From Drosophila persimilis (taxonomy: Eukaryota; Arthropoda; Insecta; Diptera; Drosophilidae): DNA of 64,000 bases. Under the pieces are notes generated by a model that was not told the origin of the DNA, did no database searches, and saw nothing but the letters and a program-made list of their open reading frames with translations. The position numbers and the translations under genes are program-made. Shown one piece after another: positions 41,192-51,899 of this stretch; the stretch's first letter is position 1, and every line of letters begins with the position of its first letter. The stretch spans positions 295,035-359,034 of the forward strand of contig NW_020825420.1 of NCBI RefSeq assembly GCF_003286085.1, written 5' to 3'.

Positions 41192-42019
41192 AAGTCGTTT
41201 TAGTTGAATAAATAAATTATCTTCCACCTTTTTGTGTGGCGAATGCTCTGAAAGTTCGCCACGGCAGCGAACCCAATTAGTGGGATGAAAAGAGAGGGCA
41301 TCAAAAAGTTCACCTCTTGATTCTTTTCCCTACGCCTCTCGTACATTACACCTTCTCTTTTGGTGGATCGCTATGCCCAGCGAATGCTCACATACAATTT
41401 TCTTACATTTCTTTTGCTTTCACTCCTATTCAAATCATCTGTTCTCTCTCATATCTAGCCTAAACTTCTTACTTATTTACAGTACTTTACTCAACTTATT
41501 TAAAATTAAGTCGTAGCCAATACTCGGGGAAGGGAGAAGCTGATGAGTACATTAAATTACAGGGGATCACAAATTTTAGTCATAAGCAATGAATAAACGT
41601 TTATAATGTGTGAGTAGAAGCAATAGTGTTTGATCTCCTGCAGCAAGCCCCTGTAGGTCTCGCATAGTATAAGGGGTCTTGTAACAAATCATGTGTTATC
41701 GGGCACAACAAGACCAAGGTAGGGTGGGCGAACATCACTCCTCATGAACAGCTGAGGAATTCTTTTCGTTGTCCGTTCACCAGTGCAGTTATTGTCTTTC
41801 GTTTTAGGTGTTGTGCTTTCCGTCCGGTTTCAAATGGCTTATTGACACACATTAAATGTAAGATAATAATAGGGTAGGCCTCAGCTTAGGAGCAAATATA
41901 CAAAAACACCACACTCGTGGCCGACGAGCCAGTAGCCGGAAAATTGACAGCGTGCCGCTTCAAGCTGAGAGGACCATCTCGCCTACATCGTGGTTGCACG
42001 TTACATTTATTATTATTTT

Positions 42020-42037
42020 TGGCGCCCAACGTGGGGC
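42020..42037 (+). other. Primer binding site of element B copy 1 (tRNA-Lys type)
   Basis: TGGCGCCCAACGTGGGGC, 14 bp after the LTR end, identical in copy 2. Confidence 0.88.
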
Positions 42038-42854
42038 CTCACTGTTAGGTGGGAATTATTAAAATTTGTACTTAGGGGTGTGGTTCACGAACAATGACCT
42101 AAAACAAACCTTCACTTTTTAAATTTTCCTTCCATCGACTGTTCGATGTCTTTATTGAAGACAAAGAAACCCAAATCATTTCCGCTTTCATTCAGTTCTC
42201 TTACGGATCTTTGGAATACCGATAGAAAACTAAGCCCCAGGGTATGTTTCCGGGCCACGATTCTAAGGGTTCTGAGTGAGTTTGACTTATTTCTGTACAA
42301 ATAGCCTGATTGTCGTGATTAATAGGAATACTACTAGAATAGCTTTAAGAAGCTATCTGTTGTCCATGTCATTTCAGTCTGCGCTGTAAGTGCTACTCAA
42401 CTTTATGCCTGAGGGACCAAGGGAAAACTGAACCGTCTTGGATTCACTGGTGATGCATTTAGCTTAAGTGCACTCCTGACCACGGATCATTTCATTAATT
42501 GCCTCAGTTTGCTTTGTCTTATCTTTGTTTGGCAGTTTGGATCACTGCTTCTATAAGCGCTGTTGGACGCAGGTGCGCAGAATTTAGAATTACCACTGCC
42601 CACGGCCTAGGTGTTCTAACTTGCCAGAAAGTATTTTCCTCTTTAGCTGTACTTGGTGAAATAATTCGGACAATTAAGAGAGGCTCTGCAGGGAGCCAGG
42701 CTAGCTGGGAGATCAAACCATTAAAATTTTTTTTGTAATATTTTTTTTGTTTGAAACTGTTGAGTTGAAAGTTTTTTTTTTGTTTAATTAATATTCAAAT
42801 TTCATTTCACTTTTAAATTTTCTTTATTACATATATATAACAAAACATACATAA
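42038..42854 (+). other. Leader of element B copy 1
   Basis: About 820 bp without a recognised gene. ORFs of 62-79 codons at 42112-42738 are the same in copy 2 and have no domain. T-rich tracts lie at 42728-42785, and a candidate splice acceptor at 42535. The gag frame becomes open after a stop at 42852-42854. Confidence 0.6.
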
Positions 42855-44276
42855 CCTTTCCGAGTTAAGCAGATAGTTTTTTTAGTAAACACCTATAAAA
42901 ATGATGATGATGATGAAGGGGCAAGCGCCTCAGCAATCTGTTGCAGGCTGTGCAAAGTCACAATGGCCCCCGAAGATGTTTATAGAACTCCTTGTCAGCA
43001 TGAATTCCATAAAACATGCATGCGAACATACCTTAAGACCCAAACAACCTGTCCAGTTTGCAATGCGGTTTGTAGTGCCCCAACGGCTGGTCAGCCTCCT
43101 CTGGTACCTGGCAAGACTAGACAGCAGACAAAGTCAGTTCTCGCGGGAGGCAGTAAGCAATCCCAAGCGGGGTCGGAGGGTCAAGCGTCTACTTCAAATC
43201 AAGCGTCTAATTCAAATCAAGTGTCTAGGGAGATCACGGCGGCTATTAGGGGTATGCAGAATGAATTACTTATCCACCTGACGGAGAAGATGTCTCAAAT
43301 GATAAGTACCACTGTAGAAGCTCGTTTAGCTTCTAATGCGCAAATTCCGCAGCCGTCAGTAGGGAGCCTGAATATGAACGCTTCTTTGGACCAATTGCTA
43401 GAAATTCCCGAGGGGAACCAGGGCGCAGTTTACACCCCTCCACTCCGGACTTCGCTCTCTAGATCAGCAGCATCTGATTTAGCTCAGAGACCTGACAAGG
43501 TGGGTCATATAATGAATAATTGGAAGCTTCGCTTTTCGGGAGCCTCAGACTCCATAAGCGTGGATTCATTTATATACCGAGTAGAGGCCCTTACCCATCA
43601 AACGTTGGAAGGGAACTTTATGCTGTTGTGCAGCAATGCAAACACTCTGTTTGAAGGGAAAGCATCTGATTTTTATTGGAGGTATCACAAGACAGCTGGC
43701 TCAGTGCGGTGGATGGATCTGTGTGAAGCGTTGAGGAAGCAGTTCAGAGATTCCCGGACGGACGTAGACATTAGACAGATGATTCGCGATAGGAAACAAA
43801 GATAAAAAGAGACTTTCGAGGTATTTTTTGACGCAATCCAAAAGCTCACTGACAGGTTAGAGCAGCACCTTTCTCATAAAACTTTGGTCGAGATCGTTCG
43901 CCGAAACTTGCGGCCGGAAATACAACATGAAATCCTGAATCAAAAAATAGACTCAATAGAAGCACTACGGGATATATGTCGGAGGCGAGAATGTTTTATG
44001 GAAGAGGTGCGTCGGACTCATGGCTATCAAAAACCTGCTCCATTTCGAAAGCAAATCTCGGAGCTAGTGGACGAAGCCTTGGGAGAGGATGCGGAAGAAT
44101 TCTCGGAATCGGAGTTTGGGGAGGAGATAGCAGCTTTATCCTTGGTGTGTTGGAATTGTCGAAAAGAAGGGCACCGTTACCACGACTGCGTAGCTAAACG
44201 GAAAATATTCTGCTTTGGCTGCGGAGCGCCAGACACGTATAAGCCAAACAGAACACGGCAGAGTCTCGTCGGCTGA
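42855..44276 (+). pseudogene. gag: RING-Gag of element B copy 1, nonsense codon and 3' deletion
   Basis: The first ATG in the gag frame is 42963, but that start would lose the first two RING cysteines. The frame is open upstream to 42855, and C-R-L-C is encoded at 42942-42953. Counting it, a full RING-H2 is present (C-x2-C, T-P-C-x-H-x2-F-H-x2-C, C-P-x-C). The run of ATGs at 42901 lies in another frame. Then follow a Ser/Gln linker, the Gag core (W-K-L-R-F-S-G-A, Y-W-R-Y-H) and a CCHC knuckle C-W-N-C-x4-H-x4-C near 44148. A TAA at 43803-43805 replaces a Glu codon of copy 2. A deletion of about 31 bp near 44242 removes the second cysteine cluster and the slippery site, and the frame stops at 44274. 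Confidence 0.85.
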
Positions 44277-47200
44277 CCAGTGTTCCGCAGAGGGGGTCGG
44301 CGAAACAGGACTAGATGTAGCAAGTGGCGAAACGCAAGGAGAGCCTTCTCGGGATTTTGGGGAGGCGGAACCACCGATAGTGGGATGGCATATAAATTTG
44401 ATAGAGGGTAAGAAGTTAGCACCTCCAGTGGAAATTGTTAAGTCAAGGAGACTAACTAGAAATGCACGTAGGATCAAGGCCCATTTTAAATCTCTCAAAT
44501 GTATTAATGAGATAAGGAAAAAGGAAGGAGATAAGAGGCCTTATGCCGAAGTCAAGTTACTGGATAGAACCGTAGTAGGATTGCTAGATACCGGCGCCGG
44601 AATGAGTTGCGTGGGTGGTCAATTGGCAAAGGAGGTAGTATGCAGTAAGAAACCATTTAAATTGGTGTCGTCCAATGCTTTCACGGCTGATGGAAAGAAG
44701 CATCAAATAGTAGGAAAGTTAACAACTAAGATAGAGTACCGCGGGGAGTCTAAAAACATAGAGCTATTCATAATTCCTAATTTAAGTCAAGATTTATATT
44801 TAGGTATTGATTTTTGGTCCCTTTTTGAATTATTGCCGTCCGAATGGAAGATTTCCGAAATTTGCGAGAGTTCTGATGTTCATACACTTACTTCTGCTCA
44901 GGAGGCGGCGTTAAACCAGGTGATTTCCCTATTTCGCTGTGTCGGGTCTGGGAAGGACAGATATGCTTTGTCATACCATCGATGTGGGGAATGCGAAGCC
45001 CGTAAAGCAGAGACATTTCTCAGTCTCACCGGCTGTTGAGAAATTGCTGTACGGGGAAGTTGATAGGATGCTGAGATTAGGGGTGATTGAGGAGTCAGGA
45101 AGCGCTTGGTCTTCTCCGGTGGTTCTGGTCCAAAAGCCTGGGAAAGCTCGTCTTTGTCTAGACAGTCGAAAAGTAAACGCGGTGACAGAAAAAGATGCGT
45201 ACCCGTTGCTCCAGATTGATGGCATCTTGAGTAGATTGCCCAAGGCAGAATATGTAACTAGCTTGGACTTGAAAGATTCATTTTGGCAAATACCTTTGGA
45301 GGTGGCGTCGAGAGACAAGACTGCATTCACCATACCAGGGAGGCCGTTGTACCAATACAAGGTCATGCCTTTTGGTTTATGCAACGCCTCACAAACCATG
45401 TCCAGACTCATGGATAAGGTAATACCCGCAGCTCTCCGAAATCAAGTTTTTGTCTACTTAGATGACCTGCTGGTCATTTCAGACACATTTCCCTCGCATC
45501 TTGAGCTACTGCGTTCGGTGGCAGAACACATCCGTCACGCAGGGCTGACCATAAATATAGAGAAGAGCAGATTCTGTAGGAGATCCGTAAAATATCTAGG
45601 TCACGTAATTGGCGAAGGCGGTATTAAAACAGACCCGGAAAAGATTTCCGCCATTACTAAGTTTCCGCTCCCAAGAACTCTCCGAGCCCTGAGGAGCTTC
45701 CTTGGAATGGCCGGGTGGTATAGGAAATTTATACTTGATTTTGCTTCACTATCCGCCCCTCTAACAGACTTGCTAAAACAGAAAAAAAAATTCGTCATGT
45801 CCCAGGATGGAATAGAGGCCTTTGAAAAATTGAAAGAAACGCTGTGCAAGGCTCCAGTTTTAAGAAGTCCTGACTTTGGAAAGCCCTTCTATATACATTG
45901 CGACGCGAGCAATACGGGAGTAGGGGGTGTACTAGTCCAAAAGACGGAAGAAGGGGATGAGATGCCGATAGCTTTCGTGTCTAAAAAGCTGAATAAAGCC
46001 CAGCGCAATTATACAGTGACCGAGCTAGAGTGCCTGGCGGCCTTAGTGTGCATTAAAAAGTTCAGAGCTTATGTCGAAGGTCATCAATTCACCGTGATAA
46101 CGGATCATGCCTCACTGAAGTGGTTGATGTCCCAAAATGATCTGCACTCGAGGTTAGCTCGATGGGCACTAAAATTGCAAGGTTTCCGATTTAGCATCGA
46201 GCACCGAAAGGGAACCCAGAACATAGTCCCAGATGCATTGTCAAGGGTTCACCAGGATGAGATCGCAGCAATAGACAAGAGTAATGGGCTTCTGGTGGAT
46301 CTAGATTCTCCTCACTTCAGAGCGGTAGGGTATCTTGAATTGGTGGAGCGGGTAAAGAGCAACCAGGAACGATTGCCAGACGTAAAAGTGGTCGACAACT
46401 TAGTTTACCGAAGAGCTGAGCATGCGAATGGCGACTTACTTCATGACTCGTTTGCTTGGAAATTATGGGTGCCTAAGGAATTGATCAGCGAGATCTTAAA
46501 ACAGTCACATGATGATCCGTTAGCCTCGCATGGGGGTATTCACAAGACCTTGGAGCGCGTCCGTAGGTACTACTTTTGGCCAGGATTGGTTAACGACGTC
46601 AAAGCTTATGTGAATAATTGCAGTGAGTGTAAGACCACAAAGGCGCCAAACTTTACCTTGCGGCCACCCATGGGAAAGCCTGCCGAATCACAAAGATTCT
46701 TTCAGCGACTATACATAGATTTTCTTGGTCCATATCCTAGGTCACGAAGTGGTCACGTCGCTATTTTTATCGTGTTAGACCATTATTCTAAATTTGTTTT
46801 CCTCAAAGCCGTTAAGAAGCTGACAGCTGATGTAGTTATCAAATACTTGCGGGAGGATCTCTTTCATACTTTCGGGGTGCCCGAAACCATAGTGTCCGAC
46901 AATGGATCCCAATTCAGGGCTGAAAAATTCCAAAGCCTTTTAAAAAGCCACCGTATCTCACATACCTTGACAGCGGTACACGCGCCACAGGCAAATGCCT
47001 CCGAGAGAGTCAATCGCTCAGTGATTGCCGCCATCAGAGCGTATGTGCGTCCGGATCATAAAGATTGGGACGAGAATTTAAGCAGCATTTGTTGCGCGCT
47101 GAGATCGTCCATCCACTCGGGAGTAGGCGCTACGCCATACTACATGGTGTTTGGTCAGCAGATGATCACTTCTGGTGGCACTTACTCTTTGCTGAGATCA

Positions 47201-47533
47201 CTAGAGATGTTGGAAGACAGGGCGGCAGCTTTTACAAAAGAGGATTCCTTGGAGTTGGTCAGGAAGAAAGCACGTGAAGTAATGGATAAGCAAAATGCAC
47301 GTAATGAAAAGCAGTATAATCTAAGATCAAGAGAGATAGTATACCAGGTTGGGCAGGAAGTTTATAGAAGGAATTTTAAACAAAGCAACTTCCAAGCTGG
47401 ATACAACGCTAAGCTTGGCCACGCTTTTGTGAAGGCTAGAGTTCGGAGAAAGCTAGGAAATTCGCTTTATGAGTTGGAAGATCTGCAGGGCCGAATCATT
47501 GGGAAATACCACGGGAAAGATATCCTCCAATAA
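44277..47533 (+). pseudogene. pol: Pol of element B copy 1, one 8-bp deletion before RT
   Basis: The protease frame is open from about 44215 to 45039, with L-D-T-G-A at about 44584-44598. An 8-bp deletion near 44934, relative to copy 2, moves the RT to another frame, which then runs uninterrupted for 864 codons (44939-47533). RT: V-Y-L-D-D near 45452. RNase H: H-C-D-A-S near 45898, T-E-L-E-C near 46018, T-D-H-A near 46105. Integrase: HHCC finger near 46505-46630, Y-I-D-F-L-G-P, V-S-D-N-G-S-Q-F with the second Asp near 46898, and S-E-R-V-N-R with the Glu near 47005. The catalytic set is complete. The loss of the slippery site and the 8-bp deletion prevent a normal Gag-Pol. Confidence 0.88.
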
Positions 47534-47598
47534 CAGCTACAAGCGGTTCATCCTTGTGAGCCTTCTGCACCCCAAGTCTGATCTTGGCAGGGGGGAGT

Positions 47599-49562
47599 GG
47601 TACGGTGAGGCTTGTAGCTGCTGTGAGGAGGCCTAGGGTTTTTGGGATCCGCCGAAAATTATGCACCGTCTAACGAGAGGCAAGACAATTCTCTTTAACA
47701 GTCGGCAAAGAGGGCCTGGGATCAGAGAGTGGGTCAGAGCCAGGTCAGACTTCCTCGTCGAAAGGAGAGCGAGTTCGAAGTCGAAGTCGGACAAGATGAA
47801 AGGCTATAAATAGATGTCATTGGACGCCATTGCGGCATTCCAAGCCTGGTCGACAGCATTGGATTTTGTTCACCAAGTGTCCTCTATAGTGGCAGCCGTA
47901 TTTGAATATTCAAAAAAAAAAAAGAGAAAAACCATCTAAATTCAATAACAAGTGAAAAGTAGCCCAGGCAGTGAGGCGGTGATTAGTGAAACCTTTTCGA
48001 TACACCCTTTCGACGGGTCACCCGTTTGGGTAAGTTGAGAAAAAAAGACAGCCTAGCGAAAGTGTATAAAGGTGTTCTGTGTGTGCAAATTTCCCTAGGT
48101 TTTAAATTGGAGGAGGCTCGTCTTCCACGACCACCAGCTGAAATTCATAGAAATTCGCCGGAGCTTTGGGTCGTCGCCTTGGAGCAATTCGGCGAGCCAG
48201 AGAGGAGAGGCCAACTAGTGCCCGGCAGACGGCAGCCGCGTCGGCTTGTTTCATCGCTCCGCGTATGCGTCCATACCCCGTGCGCAGGGGAGGAGGCAAA
48301 GGAAAAAAAAGTGTTCTGCAGTGGCGGCAAATAGTGGCAGATCGAATTAGAAATTTCTTACAGAAGGCCAGCCCAGTTCAAAATAACCAAAAAAATAGCA
48401 AATATAAGAAACAAATAACGTAACATAGTCATATGCTCTAAGCATTTTTACCCGGGTTATTTTATTCTCCCTCTTCATTTAGGCTTCTTTAGCTCTCTAT
48501 CCCTTTCTATCTCTCTCCACCTAACTTTGCCGCTGCGGGCGAGCCCCCACATACCGGTGCTCGATAAGCGCCGCTGATCTGCAAAGAGGAATGCAAAACT
48601 GAGCGCAGAGGAATGTAAGGCGGCGTGAGGGACGGGAAGAAAAGATATAGACAATCACAGTTAAAATTAACTCGATCTGCCTGAGCCACTCGGTCGTCAT
48701 CTCATTTTTTTGTGTGTCCGAATTGTGTGTGTTCTTCTTTTTTTTTCAAACTTTTCAGGGGCCCAAAATCGGAAGCGCTTCGTCGATGGAGGTTCCTGTA
48801 AGTCGTTTTAGTTGAATAAATAAATTATCTTCCACCTTTTTGTGTGGCGAATGCTCTGAAAGTTCGCCACGGCAGCGCACCCAATTAGTGGGATGAAAAG
48901 AGAGGGCATCAAAAAGTTCACCTCTTGATTCTTTTCCCTACGCCTCTCGTACATTACACCTTCTCTTTTGGTGGATCGCTATGCCCAGCGAATGCTCACA
49001 TAAAATTTTCTTACATTTCTTTTGCTTTCACTCCTATTCAAATCATCTGTTCTCTCTCATATCTAGCCTAAACTTCTTACTTATTTACAGTACTTTACTC
49101 AACTTATTTAAAATTAAGTCGTAGCCAATACTCGGGGAAGGGAGAAGCTGATGAGTACATTAAATTACAGGGGATCACAAATTTTAGTCATAAGCAATGA
49201 ATAAACGTTTATAATGTGTGAGTAGAAGCAATAGTGTTTGATCTCCTGCAGCAAGCCCCTGTAGGTCTCGCATAGTATAAGGGGTCTTGTAACAAATCAT
49301 GTGTTATCGGGCACAACAAGACCAAGGTAGGGTAGGCGAACATCACTCCTCATGAACAACTGCAGTTATTGTCTTTCGTTTTAGGTGTTGTGCTTAAAAT
49401 GTAACGCATTAAATGTAAGATAATAATAGGGTAGGCCTCAGCTTAGGAGCAAATATACAAGAACACCACACTCGTGGCCGACGAGCCAGTAGCCGGAAAA
49501 TTGACAGCGTGCCGCTTCAAGCTGAGAGGACCATCTCGCCTACATCGTGGTTGCACGTTACA
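47599..49562 (+). repeat. LTR-b of element B (shared central LTR)
   Basis: 1964 bp. The first base is G instead of T (GGTACGG), and it follows the polypurine tract GGCAGGGGGGAGT. It ends GCACGTTACA before the copy 2 primer site. It lacks about 65 bp near 49360-49400 (ACAGCTGAGG... to ...GACAC) and has several private substitutions. It serves as 3' LTR of copy 1 and 5' LTR of copy 2. TATA box at 47805-47812. Confidence 0.92.
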
Positions 49563-49576
49563 TTTATTATTATTTT

Positions 49577-49594
49577 TGGCGCCCAACGTGGGGC
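49577..49594 (+). other. Primer binding site of element B copy 2
   Basis: TGGCGCCCAACGTGGGGC, the same sequence and spacing as in copy 1. Confidence 0.88.
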
Positions 49595-50411
49595 CTCACT
49601 GTTAGGTGGGAATTATTAAAATTTGTACTTAGGGGTGTGGTTCACGAACAATGACCTAAAACAAACCTTCACTTTTTAAATTTTCCTTCCATCGACTGTT
49701 CGATGTCTTTATTGAAGACAAAGAAACCCAAATCATTTCCGCTTTCATTCAGTTCTCTTACGGATCTTTGGAATACCGATAGAAAACTAAGCCCCAGGGT
49801 ATGTTTCCGGGCCACGATTCTAAGGGTTCTGAGTGAGTTTGACTTATTTCTGTACAAATAGCCTGATTGTCGTGATTAATAGGAATACTACTAGAATAGC
49901 TTTAAGAAGCTATCTGTTGTCCATGTCATTTCAGTCTGCGCTGTAAGTGCTACTCAACTTTATGCCTGAGGGACCAAGGGAAAACTGAACCGTCTTGGAT
50001 TCACTGGTGATGCATTTAGCTTAAGTGCACTCCTGACCACGGATCATTTCATTAATTGCCTCAGTTTGCTTTGTCTTATCTTTGTTTGGCAGTTTGGATC
50101 ACTGATTCTATAAGCGCTGTTGGACGCAGGTGCGCAGAATTTAGAATTACCACTGCCCACGGCCTAGGTGTTCTAACTTGCCAGAAAGTATTTTCCTCTT
50201 TAGCTGTACTTGGTGAAATAATTCGGACAATTAAGAGAGGCTCTGCAGGGAGCCAGGCTAGCTGGGAGATCAAACCATTAAAATTTTTTTTGTAATATTT
50301 TTTTTTGTTTGAAACTGTTGAGTTGAAAGTTTTTTTTTGTTTAATTAATATTCAAATTTCATTTCACTTTTAAATTTTCTTTATTACATATATATATGAA
50401 AACATACATAA
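49595..50411 (+). other. Leader of element B copy 2
   Basis: Nearly identical to 42038-42854. No gene recognised. Confidence 0.6.
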
Positions 50412-51899
50412 CCTTTCCGAGTTAAGCAGATAGTTTTTTTAGTAAACACCTATAAAAATGATGATGATGATGAAGGGGCAAGCGCCTCAGCAATCTGTTG
50501 CAGGCTGTGCAAAGTCACAATGGCCCCCGAAGATGTTTATAGAACTCCTTGTCAGCATGAATTCCATAAAACATGCATGCGAACATACCTTAAGACCCAA
50601 ACAACCTGTCCAGTTTGCAATGCGGTTTGTAGTGCCCCAACGGCTGGTCAGCCTCCTCTGGTGCCTGGCAAGACTAGACAGCAGACAAAGTCAGTTCTCG
50701 CGGGAGGCAGTAAGCAATCCCAAGCGGGGTCGGAGGGTCAAGCGTCTACTTCAAATCAAGCGTCTAATTCAAATCAAGTGTCTAGGGAGATCACGGCGGC
50801 TATTAGGGGTATGCAGAATGAATTACTTATCCACCTGACGGAGAAGATGTCTCAAATGATAAGTACCACTGTAGAAGCTCGTTTAGCTTCTAATGCGCAA
50901 ATTCCGCAGCCGTCAGTAGGGAGCCTGAATATGAACGCTTCTTTGGACCAATTGCTAGAAATTCCCGAGGGGAACCAGGGCGCAGTTTACACCCCTCCAC
51001 TCCGGACTTCGCTCTCTAGATCAGCAGCATCTGATTTAGCTCAGAGACCTGACAAGGTGGGTCATATAATGAATAATTGGAAGCTTCGCTTTTCGGGAGC
51101 CTCAGACTCCATAAGCGTGGATTCATTTATATACCGAGTAGAGGCCCTTACCCATCAATCGTTGGAAGGGAACTTTATGCTGTTGTGCAGCAATGCAAAC
51201 ACTCTGTTTGAAGGGAAAGCATCTGATTTTTATTGGAGGTATCACAAGACAGCTGGCTCAGTGCGGTGGATGGATCTGTGTGAAGCGTTGAGGAAGCAGT
51301 TCAGAGATTCCCGGACGGACGTAGACATTAGACAGATGATTCGCGATAGGAAACAAAGAGAAAAAGAGACTTTCGAGGTATTTTTTGACGCAATCCAAAA
51401 GCTCACTGACAGGTTAGAGCAGCCTCTTTCTCATAAAACTTTGGTCGAGATCGTTCGCCGAAACTTGCGGCCGGAAATACAACATGAAATCCTGAATCAA
51501 AAAATAGACTCAATAGAAGCACTACGGGATATATGTCGGAGGCGAGAATGTTTTATGGAAGAGGTGCGTCGGACTCATGGCTATCAAAAACCTGCTCCAT
51601 TTCGAAAGCAAATCTCGGAGCTAGTGGACGAAGCCTTGGGAGAGGATGCGGAAGAATTCTCGGAATCGGAGTTTGGGGAGGAGATAGCAGCTTTATCCTT
51701 GGTGTGTTGGAATTGTCGAAAAGAAGGGCACCGTTACCACGACTGCGTAGCTAAACGGAAAATATTCTGCTTTGGCTGCGGAGCGCCAAACACGTATAAG
51801 CCATCTTGCAAAAAATGTCAAAAAAACACCAAGGAGAACACGGCAGAGTCTCGTCGGCTGACCAGTGTTCCGCAGAGGGGGTCGGCGAAACAGGACTAG
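50412..51899 (+). CDS. gag: RING-Gag of element B copy 2, full length from the RING core
   Basis: This is the best preserved Gag of the family. From the ATG at 50520 it has 459 codons. As in copy 1, the first RING cysteine pair (C-R-L-C) lies just upstream in the same open frame, so the real start is unresolved: non-AUG, spliced, or a lost frame relation with the ATG run at 50458. Domain order: RING-H2 (to about residue 27 after the ATG), Ser/Gln/Asn linker, a helical segment with M-S-Q-M-I-S, the Gag core (about 185-330), an acidic stretch, a CCHC knuckle (C-W-N-C-x4-H-x4-C) and a C-x2-C-x9-C-x2-C cluster. It ends at 51899, overlapping pol in the -1 frame. Likely roles are particle assembly and RNA packaging, plus a possible ubiquitin-ligase activity. 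Confidence 0.85.
   Translation, partial: PFRVKQIVFLVNTYKNDDDDEGASASAICCRLCKVTMAPEDVYRTPCQHEFHKTCMRTYLKTQTTCPVCNAVCSAPTAGQPPLVPGKTRQQTKSVLAGGSKQSQAGSEGQASTSNQASNSNQVSREITAAIRGMQNELLIHLTEKMSQMISTTVEARLASNAQIPQPSVGSLNMNASLDQLLEIPEGNQGAVYTPPLRTSLSRSAASDLAQRPDKVGHIMNNWKLRFSGASDSISVDSFIYRVEALTHQSLEGNFMLLCSNANTLFEGKASDFYWRYHKTAGSVRWMDLCEALRKQFRDSRTDVDIRQMIRDRKQREKETFEVFFDAIQKLTDRLEQPLSHKTLVEIVRRNLRPEIQHEILNQKIDSIEALRDICRRRECFMEEVRRTHGYQKPAPFRKQISELVDEALGEDAEEFSESEFGEEIAALSLVCWNCRKEGHRYHDCVAKRKIFCFGCGAPNTYKPSCKKCQKNTKENTAESRRLTSVPQRGSAKQD
51821..51827 (+). promoter_or_regulatory. -1 ribosomal frameshift heptamer (element B copy 2)
   Basis: A-AAA-AAC in the gag frame (codons CAA AAA AAC), just after the second cysteine cluster. 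A -1 slip enters the pol frame. The same signal is at 10230-10236 in element A. It is deleted in copy 1. Confidence 0.75.

Larger units (their letters stand above)
40000..42005 (+). repeat. LTR-a of element B (5' outer LTR)
   Basis: TGTACGGTGAGG...GCACGTTACA, 2006 bp. It differs from LTR-b and LTR-c near its start by several bases and lacks 10 bp (AGACTTCCTC) at about 40149. A 102-codon ORF at 40418-40726 recurs in all three LTRs, which is expected from their near identity, so I do not call it a gene. Confidence 0.92.
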
